Assembly (NCBI GenBank): GCA_029582265.1
Contig: CM055828.1
Location: forward strand, 13,985,777-14,049,776
Direction of reading: 5' to 3'
Length of the DNA stretch: 64,000 nucleotides
From: Zoroaster sp. YZ-2022
Lineage: Eukaryota; Echinodermata; Asteroidea; Forcipulatida; Zoroasteridae
Notes under the pieces: generated by a model
Databases searched by the model: none
What the model saw: the letters and a program-made list of their open reading frames with translations, nothing else
Told to the model about the DNA's origin: nothing
Translations under genes and position numbers: made by a program
In this document: positions 23,420-35,559 of the stretch, in pieces
Layout of the letters: every line of letters starts with the position of its first letter
Numbering within the stretch: position 1 is the stretch's first letter

Positions 23420-26121
23420 TTATTTATGTCTTTTGCCGCAGACCTGATGGGAGCACAGAGCACGCTCGGAGTCACCAGTGTATTGTCAGAACGAATTTTT
23501 TTTTTATGTTAACGCTCAATATCGAAAGGTTGCACGGTCATCCATTTTATTCAGTTGTTTCTTGTGGTTTGACATAAGGGACATATTCAAAATTGACTGT
23601 CAGCGGACTGGACGCAGAGTCAGCGGATTTTGTTGAACAAAAGACTGCCTTAGTTACCGACCGGCCGGCAGGCCTAACCGCACGAGTTTTACGTCACTGG
23701 CATGAATATCATTAGCTTCTTTCATATGCTAATCGCAACCTGTCCGCTGAGTCGGTGAAACCCCCGCAATGGCTCTTTCTCAGCCAAGTTTCTGAACTAT
23801 AGATTTGGTTCAGTGGACTCCTTTTTTTTATAAATTGGCGGCCAACTGAAACACATACAACGGATTTATCACATCAGTTTTTAATCATTCACGGAGAGAT
23901 ACCGCTAACATGTTTTTAATGAAGAATTGATGTCTGGGTCGGTTTTATCTCGTTCATTACGAGTTATTTGTTGGCATTTCAAAGAAGTTTTTCTAAATAT
24001 ATATGGTAATTTTAGTTAATCACTTTCGAAGGATCGCCAAGATAACTTCGATCATTATTTAGCTCAATGAAATAAGGAACGATAATTTTCAGCTCGCGCA
24101 AGGACGACTAGATGATCAGGCAATTGTTATTTTTCCCTGTGGTTGAAATCCATGATGTTGCCATGACAGCACTGTTACCAGGGTTGCACCAAAACAACAA
24201 GTGCCTTGTTAGATAAGTTAGCGACGCCGACCGAGTATTTAAAGAATTTAAATATATTTATCGGGGTCATACATCACCGAATGAGAAAAATGTCCAATCA
24301 ATTAACAAGATAGTAGATGGGCGAGTATCTGTAAATATGATTGGTTGTTCCATGAGTCAAAGTCCTTATAATACGCCCACTTTTTTCAGGTGTCCAAATT
24401 TTCCCACAGTTGTTTTGTCCAAGGTGCGGTGCCGACATTTCCAGAAATCAGAACATCCAGGTCTTTGGAACACTGCCAAGAACAGTTGACACTACTATTC
24501 GACTGTTTACTGCTCTACACATTTTATATGGAAATGGAAACCCTGGGTACTGGTCACCCCGAAAAATAATAAATAAATGTACATACGTGTCCTCAATTTG
24601 TGCGTATGTACAAGCAGAAGTTTTCAGACCTATAACAAATTAAAAGGAAGGATTTTGAAGCATTTTAATATGTTCAGATACATAATTCTGCCCAAATAGT
24701 TTTTGACACACTTTAGGAATACTCCTTATCTCAGACAGACGGAATGATTGACGATTTCTTTGTAGTTAAATATTTATCTTCAAACGGATTCCTCCTCCAA
24801 GCTGCTGGAAATGTAGTTGTAATGTGATACGTTCATGATACTCAATAAAGTCAAGGAGGCCCAGGGATTTACCAATCGTGGGACAACTGTTTTAAAAATT
24901 AAAATTACATGTACCCCATTATTAAATATATTCTGATGGACGGGGGACAAAAATAATAATAATAAAGCATTATCATTAGCGTCCCCAACAAAAATATTAT
25001 TCAGGTTTCACTTTTATACTTGCAGACTGGGGCTTTTACCCCGCACCAGATAAATTCCCTATCCCTGTTGCCTTAAAAAAACAAACTGCAAAGAACAGAC
25101 AAATGAGCTTTTATTGGCGTAGTGCTTTTTCAGATTTGTCTAAAATCCAAAAGAAATATTTTTTGTATTCTTTTAAATATACCCGGTGTATATTCCCCCT
25201 ACAATAAATTCTTGCCGGCAGAGAAATAAAAGTTTCTTAAATTTAAAATAAATTGGCTGTCAGAAGAAATGATTGACAGTTCCATTGTTGTTCCAGAATG
25301 TTGGCTTGTCGACGCAGCCCTTTGAGGTTCCGGAAATCGCCGCACAGAGAGCTAAAAGTCAATGAACTCTATGAAGTGGGCGTTTGCTATAAAGACTGTG
25401 TTGGTAAAAACAGAAACACCCATCAGATTTAAATGTGTGACTGGGAATCGTTCCCGGCAGAAAAGAAATGTGTAATCATTTCTGCACTGTTTTATAGGTG
25501 ACGATAAATCTAAGGAGACATTGCCTTATTCCCCGTCCTACCCTGGCCCTATGCGTATTTAGTGTTTAAAAATGTTCCCGTTTAAACAAAATAAATACAA
25601 TCTTTTAAAACTATTGACCCCGGAATGACAAGGCTGGATAACGCCACATCCTTAACAAGTGATTGCAACTTAAAAGTTAGAATCAAAAATAATTAAACAT
25701 CGCCCCAAAAATTTGTGTTTTTATATTTTACTTACAATTTTTATGCCCAAAAAAGTCTCCGGTTTCTGGTCTCCGCGCGCGTCGCCTCAAACTCGCGAGT
25801 CGGCATTTTTAATTTTCTTTTTTTGCTATGAAACGATGTCCAAATATAGCCAAACGGGAGACTTTTTTTGGCCACCAGCGAAACAATCATAAATGCTCTA
25901 CATTATTTCTGCAGTGTTATTACCTGCATGACGGAACCCCAGCACCATCGGTGTCATTGCTGATCCATTAACAACCTCTCATTTTATTTAATACATTCAC
26001 ATAATGTGCTTAAGTTTTCATATTTAGTTTATTAAACCAACAATTTGTTTTTTATTCAGTAAAATATGTTGTAAATATTTGTTAAATATTTGATTGTTAG
26101 AAACTATCATTTCCATTGGCC
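23420..26121. other. Interior of the outer insertion, left side
   Basis: No confident gene. A 77-codon frame at 24410-24643 starts FCPRCGADIS, a CxxC pair suggestive of a zinc ribbon, but nothing else supports it. GC-rich islands occur at about 25770-25800. Confidence 0.3.
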
Positions 26122-26649
26122 TTAACTCTTTCTGGACGGCGTGCCCCTTTAAAGGCCCGCGTCGTAATCGGACGGCGTGCCACTTTATAGGCCCGACGTC
26201 ATCACCTGACAACATTGTTGTGTTTTTATTTGTTTTGACAACAGAATACGCAAGTAACCAATAAGAATTCGAGGTCATGTACCTTCAATGCAAATTAGCT
26301 AATAAATTTTGACTATTGATGATTATGACTACGTGAACTGCCAAAATACTCCGATCCGAGAGCTCAGATTGTGTCAAGTTTTTGTTTACGTTAATTATGC
26401 ACAACCCTATGCGGTTTACCACACACGTTGATTTACAAAATGGCGGCCTCCATGGAACTCGCAACAAGATGCGAAACACACGCTATTTTCATGGAATTAT
26501 GAAGTGGGAAGTACTGATGGAGGTGATTATGCTGACGATGTTGACTTTGAACACCCTGACAGCGATGGAAGTTTTGATTTTTAGGGAAAAAACGACCGTA
26601 AAAGCTGTTAATCTGAGGTCATATGTACCAAGTACAATAGCGATATAGC

Positions 26650-27096
26650 GATACGGTATGTTGTATCAATGTTGTAAATTATGATTTTTGTTACATAAAC
26701 AGTGGGTTTCAAACCATTATGGGTAATATTATTATGCCCTGACATATTCTAACATAAATAAACCACCTTTGTTTATCATACAATGCATATTTCCAATACC
26801 TTGTTGATTTATTGATATTTCTTCTACGGAACGATAAACATAAATTTACATTTGGATGGCTGCAATGCATTATGGGTATTCCCAACATGACCCCCATCTC
26901 AATATTCACACTCAGAAAGTCATAACCTTTATTTTGATACCTTACTCTTCAATTGGCAAAATATGAAAAATATTATTAATAATTTCCACACTTGACCTTG
27001 ATTGTTTACATTATTGCATAACAGAAAACAACATACAGTATGTTGTATCAAGGTTGTATTTTATGATTTTTTTTTATATATACAGGATGTTACTAT
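26650..27096. repeat. Direct-repeat block A-B-A' inside the shell
   Basis: Segment A (TATGTTGTATCAATGTTG, about 26655-26715) and segment B (CATTATGGGTAATATTATTA, 26716-27020) are followed by A' (27037-27096). B' occurs at 30312-30650 on the other side of the long-TIR element, so A'-B' was split by that insertion. Confidence 0.7.
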
Positions 27097-27527
27097 AGTG
27101 CAGCGGCTTAGCAAGAAAATTGTGCACTTTTTGAGAAAAGCATGAAACTTCTAGTATAGTTAGCTTTCACCATAAGATTTATTTTCAGATGTGGAGGGAA
27201 GTCAGATTTGACCTCTGATGACCCTGAGAGGTCAAATCCAAAATGGCCGCCAGTCCGCATGGTCTAATGTACAAACACGCTTAACTTTTGAACCAAATAG
27301 TCCAGAAAAACGTTTAAGGTGTCATTTCCAACTAAATTGGGGATGCCAATTCATTTGGTAATACTTTGAGATCGCCAGAACTCAGGGATTTGCAATTAGG
27401 TCAAGGTCAAGGTCAAATTAGGCCAAAAAAGTGATTTTTTAAAAACTTTGCCTCTATTTTGACACTTAAGGAGTCATTATTTTAAAAAATAATAAAAAAG
27501 ACCCATGTACCACCACTTTGACTATCC

Positions 27528-27813
27528 AGGGCCCAATTTCATAGAGCTGCTTAACGGCCGATTCTGTGCTTACGCACGAGTTTCTACTTCATAGCGCCAT
27601 AACCGTAAGTTACACGAAAATGCATGCTAACCTTACGGTGCTTACTGCCGAAACGAATTTGTAACAATGCAACCATTGTGAACGCAAGCAAGGTGGACGC
27701 CTTGTTTTCTTGCTAACTCAGAGACCTTGCTAACCTGCTTAAGCCAAATTTTTCTGCTACAGTTAGCACGAAAATTTGCTTACCGGTAAGCAGCTTTTAT
27801 GAAATTGGGCCCA
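27528..27813. mobile_element. MITE, GGGCCCAATTTCATAG family (good copy)
   Basis: About 30-bp inverted ends: GGGCCCAATTTCATAGAGC and, inverted, GGGCCCAATTTCATAAAAGC followed by TGCTTAcCGG. Interior has many GCTTAC/GTTAGC motifs. Confidence 0.8.
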
Positions 27814-27933
27814 GAAGACCCAAAAGCTATTCCAAATACGACCTAAAACCTGTTCATTACCACAGCTATAGATATCCACATAAATTTAGCACTGTCCACA
27901 ACTTATGAATATCCTAATGGTAACGATCAAAAT

Positions 27934-29526
27934 CTAACAGTCTCCAGAACAAGAGCACAGTGCAGTGCACTTGAGTGCAGCTTTGACACATTTGCAACGT
28001 CCAGTGCACCCTTTCTTGCAGCGACAGTGGAACAATTCATGTACGATTTTGATGCCTCCGGGAGAGTGGTCCAAAGAGGCTGCCACCCAGTTGTTTCGCT
28101 TTGTCCAGCCCCAGTCAGATGGCTCTGGCATCTCTGGATTCTTGGCCAATGTCTGGTTCCAACAGTTGGCCTGGTAGCAAGTGCGCTTGATGTGCTGCTT
28201 GAGTGCTGCCTGGGTTGGAGGAATGTTCTCCAGGTTTCTAGACTTCTGTGCGAAGAGCTGCTTCCTGGCATCATTCACTTCCATGCTCTCACTGGTTGGG
28301 TCGCATATCAGCACCACAAATCGCTCTAGCAGTAACATTGATCCTTCACTGACCTCACTTGGCATGCACAGGAGTTCACTGAAAGCATCATTCACCTCTG
28401 GGAAAGACTTCCAAGTTTCCCAGGCAGTCTTCTTTCCTCTGCCAGCGAATGCAGAAACAGTGTCACACCCGTGAACGCATGAAAGACTGGGAGAGTCATA
28501 CACTGTGTCGGACTCATGGTGGCAACCATTTCGTGAACAGCTATGTACCCGAAAGCTTGATCCGACACCAAAAGCGATCCACAGCTCATCAGGAGCTGTC
28601 TTGCTGAATGAAGCCACGGCCAGTACAACCACATCAGTATCAGCATCAACGTATGGTTACCTTTTTTACACCCTTTTGCACAGCATCTGCCACATGCAGA
28701 AGTGACGAGTGTCAGCCTCCTCGTGGCGAGCATGGGGCAAGGCCTGCCAAGTGTGACTCAGCAGGAGAGCAGAGTACTCCACTTCCATCTGTTGCATACA
28801 GTTCCTTGCCCTGTGGTAGAGGAAGATGAACGGCACGTGACAGGAAAGCAAACAATTCGGTTTTGTTCTCATTGACTCGGCGAAAGTCCTTCCAGTTTTT
28901 GGCAGCACAGCAGAAGGAGCCACCCTTTCCTGGTGCCCTTTCCCTTTTCTGTCTTGTTGAGGCTTTCAGGCTAGCAGGTAAGTATACATCCCAGACAAGG
29001 TCGATGGATGCTTTTTCTCGAGTTGAGCAAAGATGTATGGGGCAAACACTCTTTCTCCATACTCTTGAAATGTTCTTGATGTTCCAGGATTGAGCATTTG
29101 AATCACAGCTGCACCATCAAGAATGATTGCTTGGGCCACAGGTGCACTATTGTTTTCGAGCAGATTTGATTCCAGGCAGCTAAGTAGATCTGCTTTAACT
29201 CCAAACCGCATTTTTCCTCCAGTTGACAGAGCTGGCGGGCTGCCTGGTTTTCATGGAGAAGAAATTGTCCATGTCTCCATCCCGTGTCTGACACGAGATG
29301 TACAGCCTCGAAAAGAGACCACAGTCACTCTTAAGTGCTGCGAGGCTGTGCCTTCTGTTTTGACATAACCTTGGCCGCTGCTGACTGAAAGTGGCAACTT
29401 GTTCTTAGGAAGTGTTTGTGTGACAGGTGTTGTACACTGCTCTAGCCTTTCTGTCACAAACTTTGTGTACTGCTCCTCACCGAGGGTCTCAATCCTTCTC
29501 ACCGTTTCAGCCACTTGGGTGTCCAT
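27934..29526 (-). pseudogene. Broken transposon ORF: nuclease-like motifs plus CXC cysteine tail
   Basis: Fragments in shifting minus-strand frames run MDTQVAETVRRIETLG; LEENSA-type segment with DGAAVIQMLNPGTSRTFQEY; ARHEEADTRHF; DADTDVVVLAV; GCDTVSAFAGRGKKTAWETW; IPPTQAALKQHIKRTCYQA; then HCRCKKGCTGRCKCVKAALK and a CTALCSCSGDC end. The last part has the spacing of a tesmin/TSO1-type CXC DNA-binding motif. HEEADT...DTDVVV recalls the two acidic motifs of PIN/FEN(XPG)-type nucleases (inference). I have seen this protein type widely repeated in invertebrate genomes, always as unnamed ORFs. At least three frame breaks, including one just before DADTDVVV, make this copy dead. Confidence 0.7.
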
Positions 29527-30692
29527 GATGTCGCTTGTGTCAATGACTAGTAGGGACAGTTCACCAATATGCAGCTAAATGATAATGCAACTTAAATGCA
29601 GCACTAAGGAAATTATATTAATTCAAAAAATAACTGTCACACAAGTAAAACACAAAGTAACTTAAAGAACAACTTACCAGTATTATTGAGCAGTAATGGA
29701 AAGGAGCAGTTTTCCCGACTTGAATTGAGGTGTTTGCCGTATACTGCCTAGCTGCCCACTGACCATGCTATGCATATGGTCAGTTACAAGACAAAGAATG
29801 GTCTGGTGCTAATTAGTGAAATAAACTAACTGAAAGGGATTAAGATGGGGGACTATGCAGGGGAACCACTCCTAAAGAAATTTGAGAACATAGGGGAGAA
29901 CAAATGACAAATAAATGGGAAAACTTTTTGTAAACATTTAAAACTTGCTATTTTTTAGTCAATTTTGACCTTGACCTTGACCTTGACCTTGACCTAAATG
30001 CAAAACCCTGAGTTCTGGCGATCTCAAAAGTATTACCAAATGAATTGGCATCCCCAATTTAGTTGGAAATGACACCTTAAACGTTTTTCTGGACTATTTG
30101 GTTCAAAAGTTAAGCGTGTTTGTACATTAGAATAGGCGGGACTGGCGGCCATTTTGGATTTGACCTCTCACGGTCCTCAGAGGTCAAATCTGACTTCCCT
30201 CCACATCTGAAAATAAATCTTATGGTCTAAACTAACTATGCTAGAAGTTTCATGCTTTTCTCAAAAAGTGCACAATTTTCATTATATGGGAGCTTATCCG
30301 CTGTACTACTATGCATTATGGGTAATATTATTATGCCCTGATGTATTCTGACATAAACAAACCTTATTTGTTTGTGGTACAATGCATATTTACAGACTTT
30401 CAATCAATAACTTGGTAGATTTAACGACTATTCCCTAGGGAGCGATAAACAATATTTTATATTTGTATGGCCGTAATGCATTCTGGGTAATCCCAAGATG
30501 ATCCTCATTTCAATATTCACACTCAGTAAGTCATAACCTTTATTTTGATACCTTACTCTCCTTAATTGGAAAAATAAATAAATAATTATTAATAATTTCC
30601 ACACTTGACCTTGATTGTTTACAGTATCAAATTACAATAATGTAAACAATTCCGTCCATACACGTGCAATAATTCCGGGTAGAAAGAGTTAA

Positions 30693-30978
30693 AACCTACG
30701 ATATTCCTGGAGAATAAATACATTCATTCCAACGAGAATGATTGACAGCTCTACTATTAATTTATGCTGAATTCATAAACAATCAAAAGGATTCTTGCTG
30801 GAACCCGCCATACCAAAACTGTTGAGGAAAATAATGTGATAATAACGCTGAAGATATCTGTGGGCAGAACTTTTGTAGAAAAACAGTTTAAAATGAATAC
30901 AGGAATAAAGAGGACAGCACAGTTCTTTATAACCGTTAAGCATCATAAATGTAAGTAGTGCTAGCGAACTAAGTAATG
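30693..30978. other. Outer-insertion interior, no element recognised
   Basis: About 290 bp between the piggyBac-like shell and the next hAT MITE; nothing recognised. Confidence 0.4.
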
Positions 30979-30986
30979 GCTGGCGC

Positions 30987-31622
30987 CATGGGCGTCAACA
31001 GCTTATGAAAAGTGGGGGGGACATGAGCCCCAATTAGTGATCTGTGTCCTGGGGAGTTATCTAAGGGGAGGGGGTGTCCCCTTGCCCTTAGAGATTGTTT
31101 GCATAATTAAGGGTGCTTAGGTGCTAAATGGTGCTATATTTTGTTAAATAATTGTATATTTCTTGAAGAAAAAATATTGAAATTTATACTATTTGTTCAA
31201 ACTAATCATGCTACAAAAACTGACCCCCCTGGATCATGATCATCCGCTCCTGAATGAAAGGTCCTAGTTCTATTATAATTCCACGAATAATTCAGATTAT
31301 ATCTACTTTTTGCCTGGCCCAACATTTGTGTTAGTATTTCACATGCTCATCTGAGTCATCTCAATGTTAAACTGATGAATGTTGTCTTTCACCAAAACTG
31401 AAGCTCTACATTTGATAATGAGTCGAAAAATGGCTGTTTTCACTAATATCGAGTTTGATTCTATTTGAGTCAGCAATTGATACAAAAAATCGAACATATG
31501 CCTGCCATTTTTTTAAATTATTGTTCTGAAAAGTGGGGGGGACAAACGATATGATATCCCCCCACTTTCAAAAGTGGGGGGGGACATGTCCCCCCCCCGA
31601 CCCCCACCTGTTGACGCCCATG
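30987..31622. mobile_element. hAT-type MITE (CATGGGCGTCAACAG ends)
   Basis: Inverted ends CATGGGCGTCAACAG/CTGTTGACGCCCATG are exact over 15 bp; flanked by GCTGGCGC (30979-30986, 31623-31630), an 8-bp duplication. Subterminal G/C homopolymer runs (AAGTGGGGGGGACA). Confidence 0.93.
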
Positions 31623-31630
31623 GCTGGCGC

Positions 31631-32969
31631 GTAATCTAGGAACAAACACAGACGCAATCTGGGGGAAAATGCAGATAGCGGGCAAGGAACATTATCATGG
31701 TTTCGGCAAGCGGCTGCCAATCGCACGCTGGAGATTGGACTTGAAAATGCCCCTGAAGTTAATAAAAGCCGTCGTGATCGGCTGAAAAATCAGACGTGGC
31801 GGGCCACAGCAGGACGTTGCATTTTAAAATGATCCAGGACATTTGAAGCCACAAAAACCACCGATAATCAGGAAAAGAAAATAGGGTCGACTTGTTAACA
31901 AGTTCGGCGAAGATACTATGAAGATATAATGGCCGTCGAATGGACGAAAATAATAACGGAAGTTGATCGAACTTTTTTCTATCACTGGACAAAATTATTC
32001 TTGCAGCTTGTTTAGTTTTGCGTCTTGGGATTTATTTCTGTAAACATGGACCAGTGTGGTGCTTTTGCGGTTAGTGTCGGCTCTTATCTTCTGTTTGTTT
32101 TATTTTCACGAGTCAGTGAGCCTTAGGAGAGCCGGGCGCTGCCCTCGAACGACGGACTTTCGAGGACAATTTTTCAAACGAGCGGGTTGCGAGCGAGTTA
32201 GAGCGAGTATTAGGGTGATTTCGAGGGCCCCCGAACTCGCTCTTTAACCAGTTCGCGTCGGAGGCCGTGTATACACGCACATTTTTTTTGGAACAGCGGA
32301 TCGGAGAGCGTCTAAACACGCCACAGGATTCTCGGGAATTTTGTATAGATTCCCTGTCGACGTGGCAACGAGCCATAAGCATACGGTGGAAGATGCGGTC
32401 TCCCCGGTCACGCTCTGGTGAGCACCATTGTTCGTGTCTGTGCGGTAAAAATAAACCCGCCACGGGGGTTCGGAAAAACTTTTTTATTCCCGACGCGAAC
32501 TGGTTAAAACACGTTCTCGCTCGTCTCGCTCGAACACTTTAGGGGTACTTACATGTACCTTTAATCATCACTGTAGGTTCTGTAGTGTTTGATAAAGTTA
32601 TTGACACGATGTAAAATTTAATTAGGTATCAAGAATATTTATCTGTGAATCAAGTTTTCTGGCAAATCCATATTTGAGACTGAATGAAATTCCAACTAAG
32701 TCTGCATGACATGAATACAAACTTCTTCACTCGGATTGGTTCAATCCTGCATTTCGCACAGAATAACAACTGGCGTTGGCACACATACTTGCTGGTTGGC
32801 AATCGGATTGTCTTAATTGTCTTGGGCATTTATGAATTGACAATATAAAATGTAATTTGTGAAAATTGGTTCAGGAATTCAAAATGATTGTTTCATTTCT
32901 TTGTGGGAGATACAGTATGAATGATGTAAAAATTAAAGTGTTGATATATTTGTTTTACATTTGCTACAG
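31631..32969. other. Right side of outer insertion and intron end
   Basis: GC-richer stretch (about 32100-32520) with internal inverted repeat TAACCAGTTCGCGTCGG (32245 and, inverted, 32495). Several overlapping ORFs on both strands here are shadows of this GC-rich hairpin. From 32576 ordinary AT-rich intron to exon 14. Confidence 0.45.
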
Positions 32970-33086
32970 CCTCAGCCTGCTGCTCCTACACAGACAGTTA
33001 CATTTGTAACACCTGATGGTATGCTTGTCACTCAAACCATTATGCCTCTTAATACAGAAAGTAATGTTCACACCAACATTCAACAG
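32970..33086 (+). CDS. SETD2: SETD2 exon 14: linker
   Basis: 39 codons between acceptor TTGCTACAG and donor GTTTGT, phase 0. Sequence PQPAAPTQTVTFVTPDG, MLVTQTIMPLN continues the Pro/Gln linker and is in phase with exons 13 and 15. It lies after a 9.9-kb transposon-filled intron. Confidence comes from phase, composition and splice sites rather than a domain. Confidence 0.85.
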
Positions 33087-33668
33087 GTTTGTATAAAAGT
33101 CAACTCTTTATATAATAGTAACACTCCTTTCCTGTAACTATCATTTATTTTTTATTTACCTTACCTAGTTGGGCCTAAATGCATATATAACCCAGTCTCA
33201 TAAAACCCCTGGTGTTTGGCCCGGTCTTAAGCCCGGTGTGACTCATGAAAGCGCTCGGTTATTCAAGGGTATTGCTGGGTTCCTTCTGGTCTCTAGCTCT
33301 GGGGTCGTACAAAAGTCTGCCTATAATCCGATAAGTGACTATTAAAGGATTATTCGCTGGCTAGAGATTTGAGCTTCGAAGAGATGCCATTTACAATGGT
33401 TTAGGTGTAATTTAAATAATTTCTTCACTCTGTTTACGTGCTAATTTGCGTTGAAAGAAATAGTTATACATATTCCATGCATGTGATATAGTGCATCTTG
33501 GGTCTTGAGTCCTAATTATTTGCCTAGTACATTAAATATTAGGATGTACCTGGTAACGGTCTAATAATTTTGCGATTCATAGCGCATAAATCAGCACCTG
33601 TGTGAATGTTTGTACATGCAAAGTTAATGCTACTTGGTAAATGTGCCCATATCGACGTAAACATTCCC
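33087..33668. other. SETD2: Intron 14, proximal part
   Basis: No element recognised. Confidence 0.45.
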
Positions 33669-33836
33669 CAGGCCTGATACTATCTATTGGTAGGGGCAAG
33701 GCAATTTAAGCTAGGTTAAGGGCACCTCTATGAGGAAAATGTAAATTTCTATTAGAACACTTCAAGGGGCACCAAAGCAATGACCAGGGTGCACCAAGGC
33801 AATTGCCTCCATTGCCTCCGTATAGTATCAGGCCTG
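33669..33836. mobile_element. Short MITE (CAGGCCTGATACTAT ends)
   Basis: Inverted ends match over 15 bp; ATTCCC lies directly outside both (33663-33668, 33837-33842). 168 bp. Confidence 0.7.
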
Positions 33837-33842
33837 ATTCCC

Positions 33843-35250
33843 ACAGTTTCCCAGTTCTCTGCAGCTTACATGCAAATTTTATATCACGGAGGAATTCTAC
33901 CTCCATGGTAATATACTGTATATAGCCTATGATGTAGTCAAATCGCCCTCAATGATAGTGTAAAATGCTGGATGGTAGTTTTGGTTTACAATTTTGATCA
34001 AAATAAAGTCAAACGTGCATACACGGCACGATTAACAGGCCACTTTACACAAATTTCCTGTATGGTATATGCGCAGGGTACCAGTGATTTTCCCCCCCCC
34101 CCCCCGATCATGTAGGCACAAGATTAAATAAACTCCAAAAGTTGGACAAGATTGCAACTGGTTTTATGAATAAAACTAATGGGTGCCTGACCGCTAAACT
34201 GTCGAAGTGTGTGGCCTGTGTTAGGAAGGCTGTGTAGATAGCACCCAGGACATTTCATGAACGTTGCGTTTGCAGGCGTACCTGGAAAGAAAGAGGTAGT
34301 AACAGCAACGTTAAAAAAGCCATTCTCAGCTCATACTTGGCCAATTTTTACGGTTTGACAAGGAAACCAACAAATCATGTAATTTGTATAACAATTATTG
34401 AGCTTATATAATGATCCAATATACAAAAAAAATTTTTTTTTTTAAAACAGGCAAACAAATTTGAAGCTTCTGCAAGCTCCATTACACTATTTATTGGATA
34501 AGAATCTACTCCTGCTGGGCCAGGGTTATGTCTGATGGTTTGAAAATGATAAATACCAAGCCGGGTATTATGGAGAAAACTTGCAATGAGCATTTCTTTT
34601 TACATACAACCGTATACATAAGATTACGTTGATATCTTTAAAATACATATTAGGGAGGACGAAAGCAACAGCGCCCTCACATCAAAAGTGCTGAAAAAAC
34701 TCAGTTACGAGCGATAATTTCTAACTTCAAAAATTTATTTCTCACTAGAAAACAAAGCTACAACTCATAAAATTTTCACTGTTTCACACTTAAAAAGGTT
34801 TTGAACAAATGTTACCGTCGAGTTGAAGATGAAAACGAAGCCCGAAAATGGCCCAAAGCGGAAAAATCTACTTTCAAATTCGCCGCTCAAAAATGGTCCA
34901 ATAAAAATTAGCGTTAAGACCCATTTTTATAGGGAGGGGACTTTGCGTTCCAATCATCAATCCTGATGATCTTGGTATCAAAATAAAGCTTAAAATTAGA
35001 TCTGTAGCCAGAAAACTGTTTCAAAAGTACTTAAAAAAATTAATTAGTTCTTAAAACAAAAGAAAGACTTTGAGACCGAATAATTTCTAATATAACACTG
35101 GTACGGCCTTCACCCGTACCTCAATGGAATGCCCGTTTCATGCTGTTTCCGACAGTATGTGGGCTGTACCTTGACATCGAGGTCCCATTAAGTTATAGCG
35201 ATATTCATTTGACCTGTTCTGCGAAAGAGGTTGGTGAGCCATCCATGGTG
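33843..35250. other. SETD2: Intron 14, middle part
   Basis: Contains a C13-14 homopolymer at about 34091; no gene or bounded element recognised. Confidence 0.4.
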
Positions 35251-35409
35251 AGTCATCAGTCTGGGATTCGCCTCACTTGTACGCACAGTAAACGGAGCCG
35301 GGATCAGACTGGCGAGGTTTTGTTTAGGCGTTGTCAGCCAGCGATGCATGAGTCATCGGTCTGGGATTCGCCTCACTTTTACGCGCATTAAACGGAGCCG
35401 GGATCAGAC
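35251..35409. repeat. Two copies of a 99-bp tandem unit
   Basis: GTCTGGGATTCGCCTCACTT and AACGGAGCCGGGATCAGACT recur at 99-base spacing (35260/35359 and 35290/35389). Confidence 0.75.
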
Positions 35410-35559
35410 TAACCAGGCTTTTTTACGAGCGTGGCCACGCACTTGTCACAACCACAACAAGTTGCTTGTTTAATGCTTGTTTATTGTTCGACTTCAGCTG
35501 TATGTATTTCAACTACTAGTAGCTTCTTTATTACAAAATTTCATGCAATTCAAATACAT

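Larger units (their letters stand above)
27097..30306 (-). mobile_element. 3.2-kb transposon with ~350-bp terminal inverted repeats
   Basis: Left TIR about 27097-27445, right TIR about 29938-30306. Over 90% identical by eye, sharing for example AAAATTGTGCACTTTTTGAG, GATGTGGAGGGAAGTCAG and GGTCAAGGTCAAGGTCAA. Ends AGTGCAGCGG/GTACAGCGG. TACTAT lies on both outer sides (27091-27096 and 30307-30312), a 6-bp target duplication. It encodes a broken minus-strand protein (27934-29526) and contains a nested MITE (27528-27813). Confidence 0.85.
26122..30692. mobile_element. piggyBac-like shell with TTAA ends
   Basis: Left end TTAACTCTTTCTGGACGG and right end, inverted, TTAACTCTTTCTACCCGG: 15 of 18 match and both start at TTAA, the piggyBac target. 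Near the left end an acidic frame (GGDYADDVDFEHPDSDGSFD, about 26515-26580) resembles the acidic leader of piggyBac transposases. No DDD catalytic region was found. Confidence 0.6.
23170..32575. mobile_element. Outer inverted-repeat pair bounding a 9.4-kb insertion stack
   Basis: TACAGTGATGATTAAAGGTA at 23170-23189 is exactly reverse-complemented at 32556-32575, with further partial similarity inward (GTAAGTACCC, CTCGAACAC/AGCGAGA motifs). Everything between is in the intron of SETD2 between exons 13 and 14. Whether one element once spanned it all, or two solo copies sit in opposite orientation, cannot be told from sequence alone. No target duplication was recognised. Confidence 0.6.

Noticed and set aside
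24410..24643. Zinc-ribbon gene starting FCPRCGADIS
   Set aside because: One CxxC pair only, no second pair and no splice or conservation evidence.
26716..30650. LTR retrotransposon with ~300-bp direct repeats
   Set aside because: No TG...CA ends, primer site or reverse transcriptase; explained by a tandem duplication split by the long-TIR element.
32056..32542. Overlapping frames on both strands in a GC-rich patch
   Set aside because: GC-rich inverted-repeat sequence depletes stops; peptides are not recognisable.
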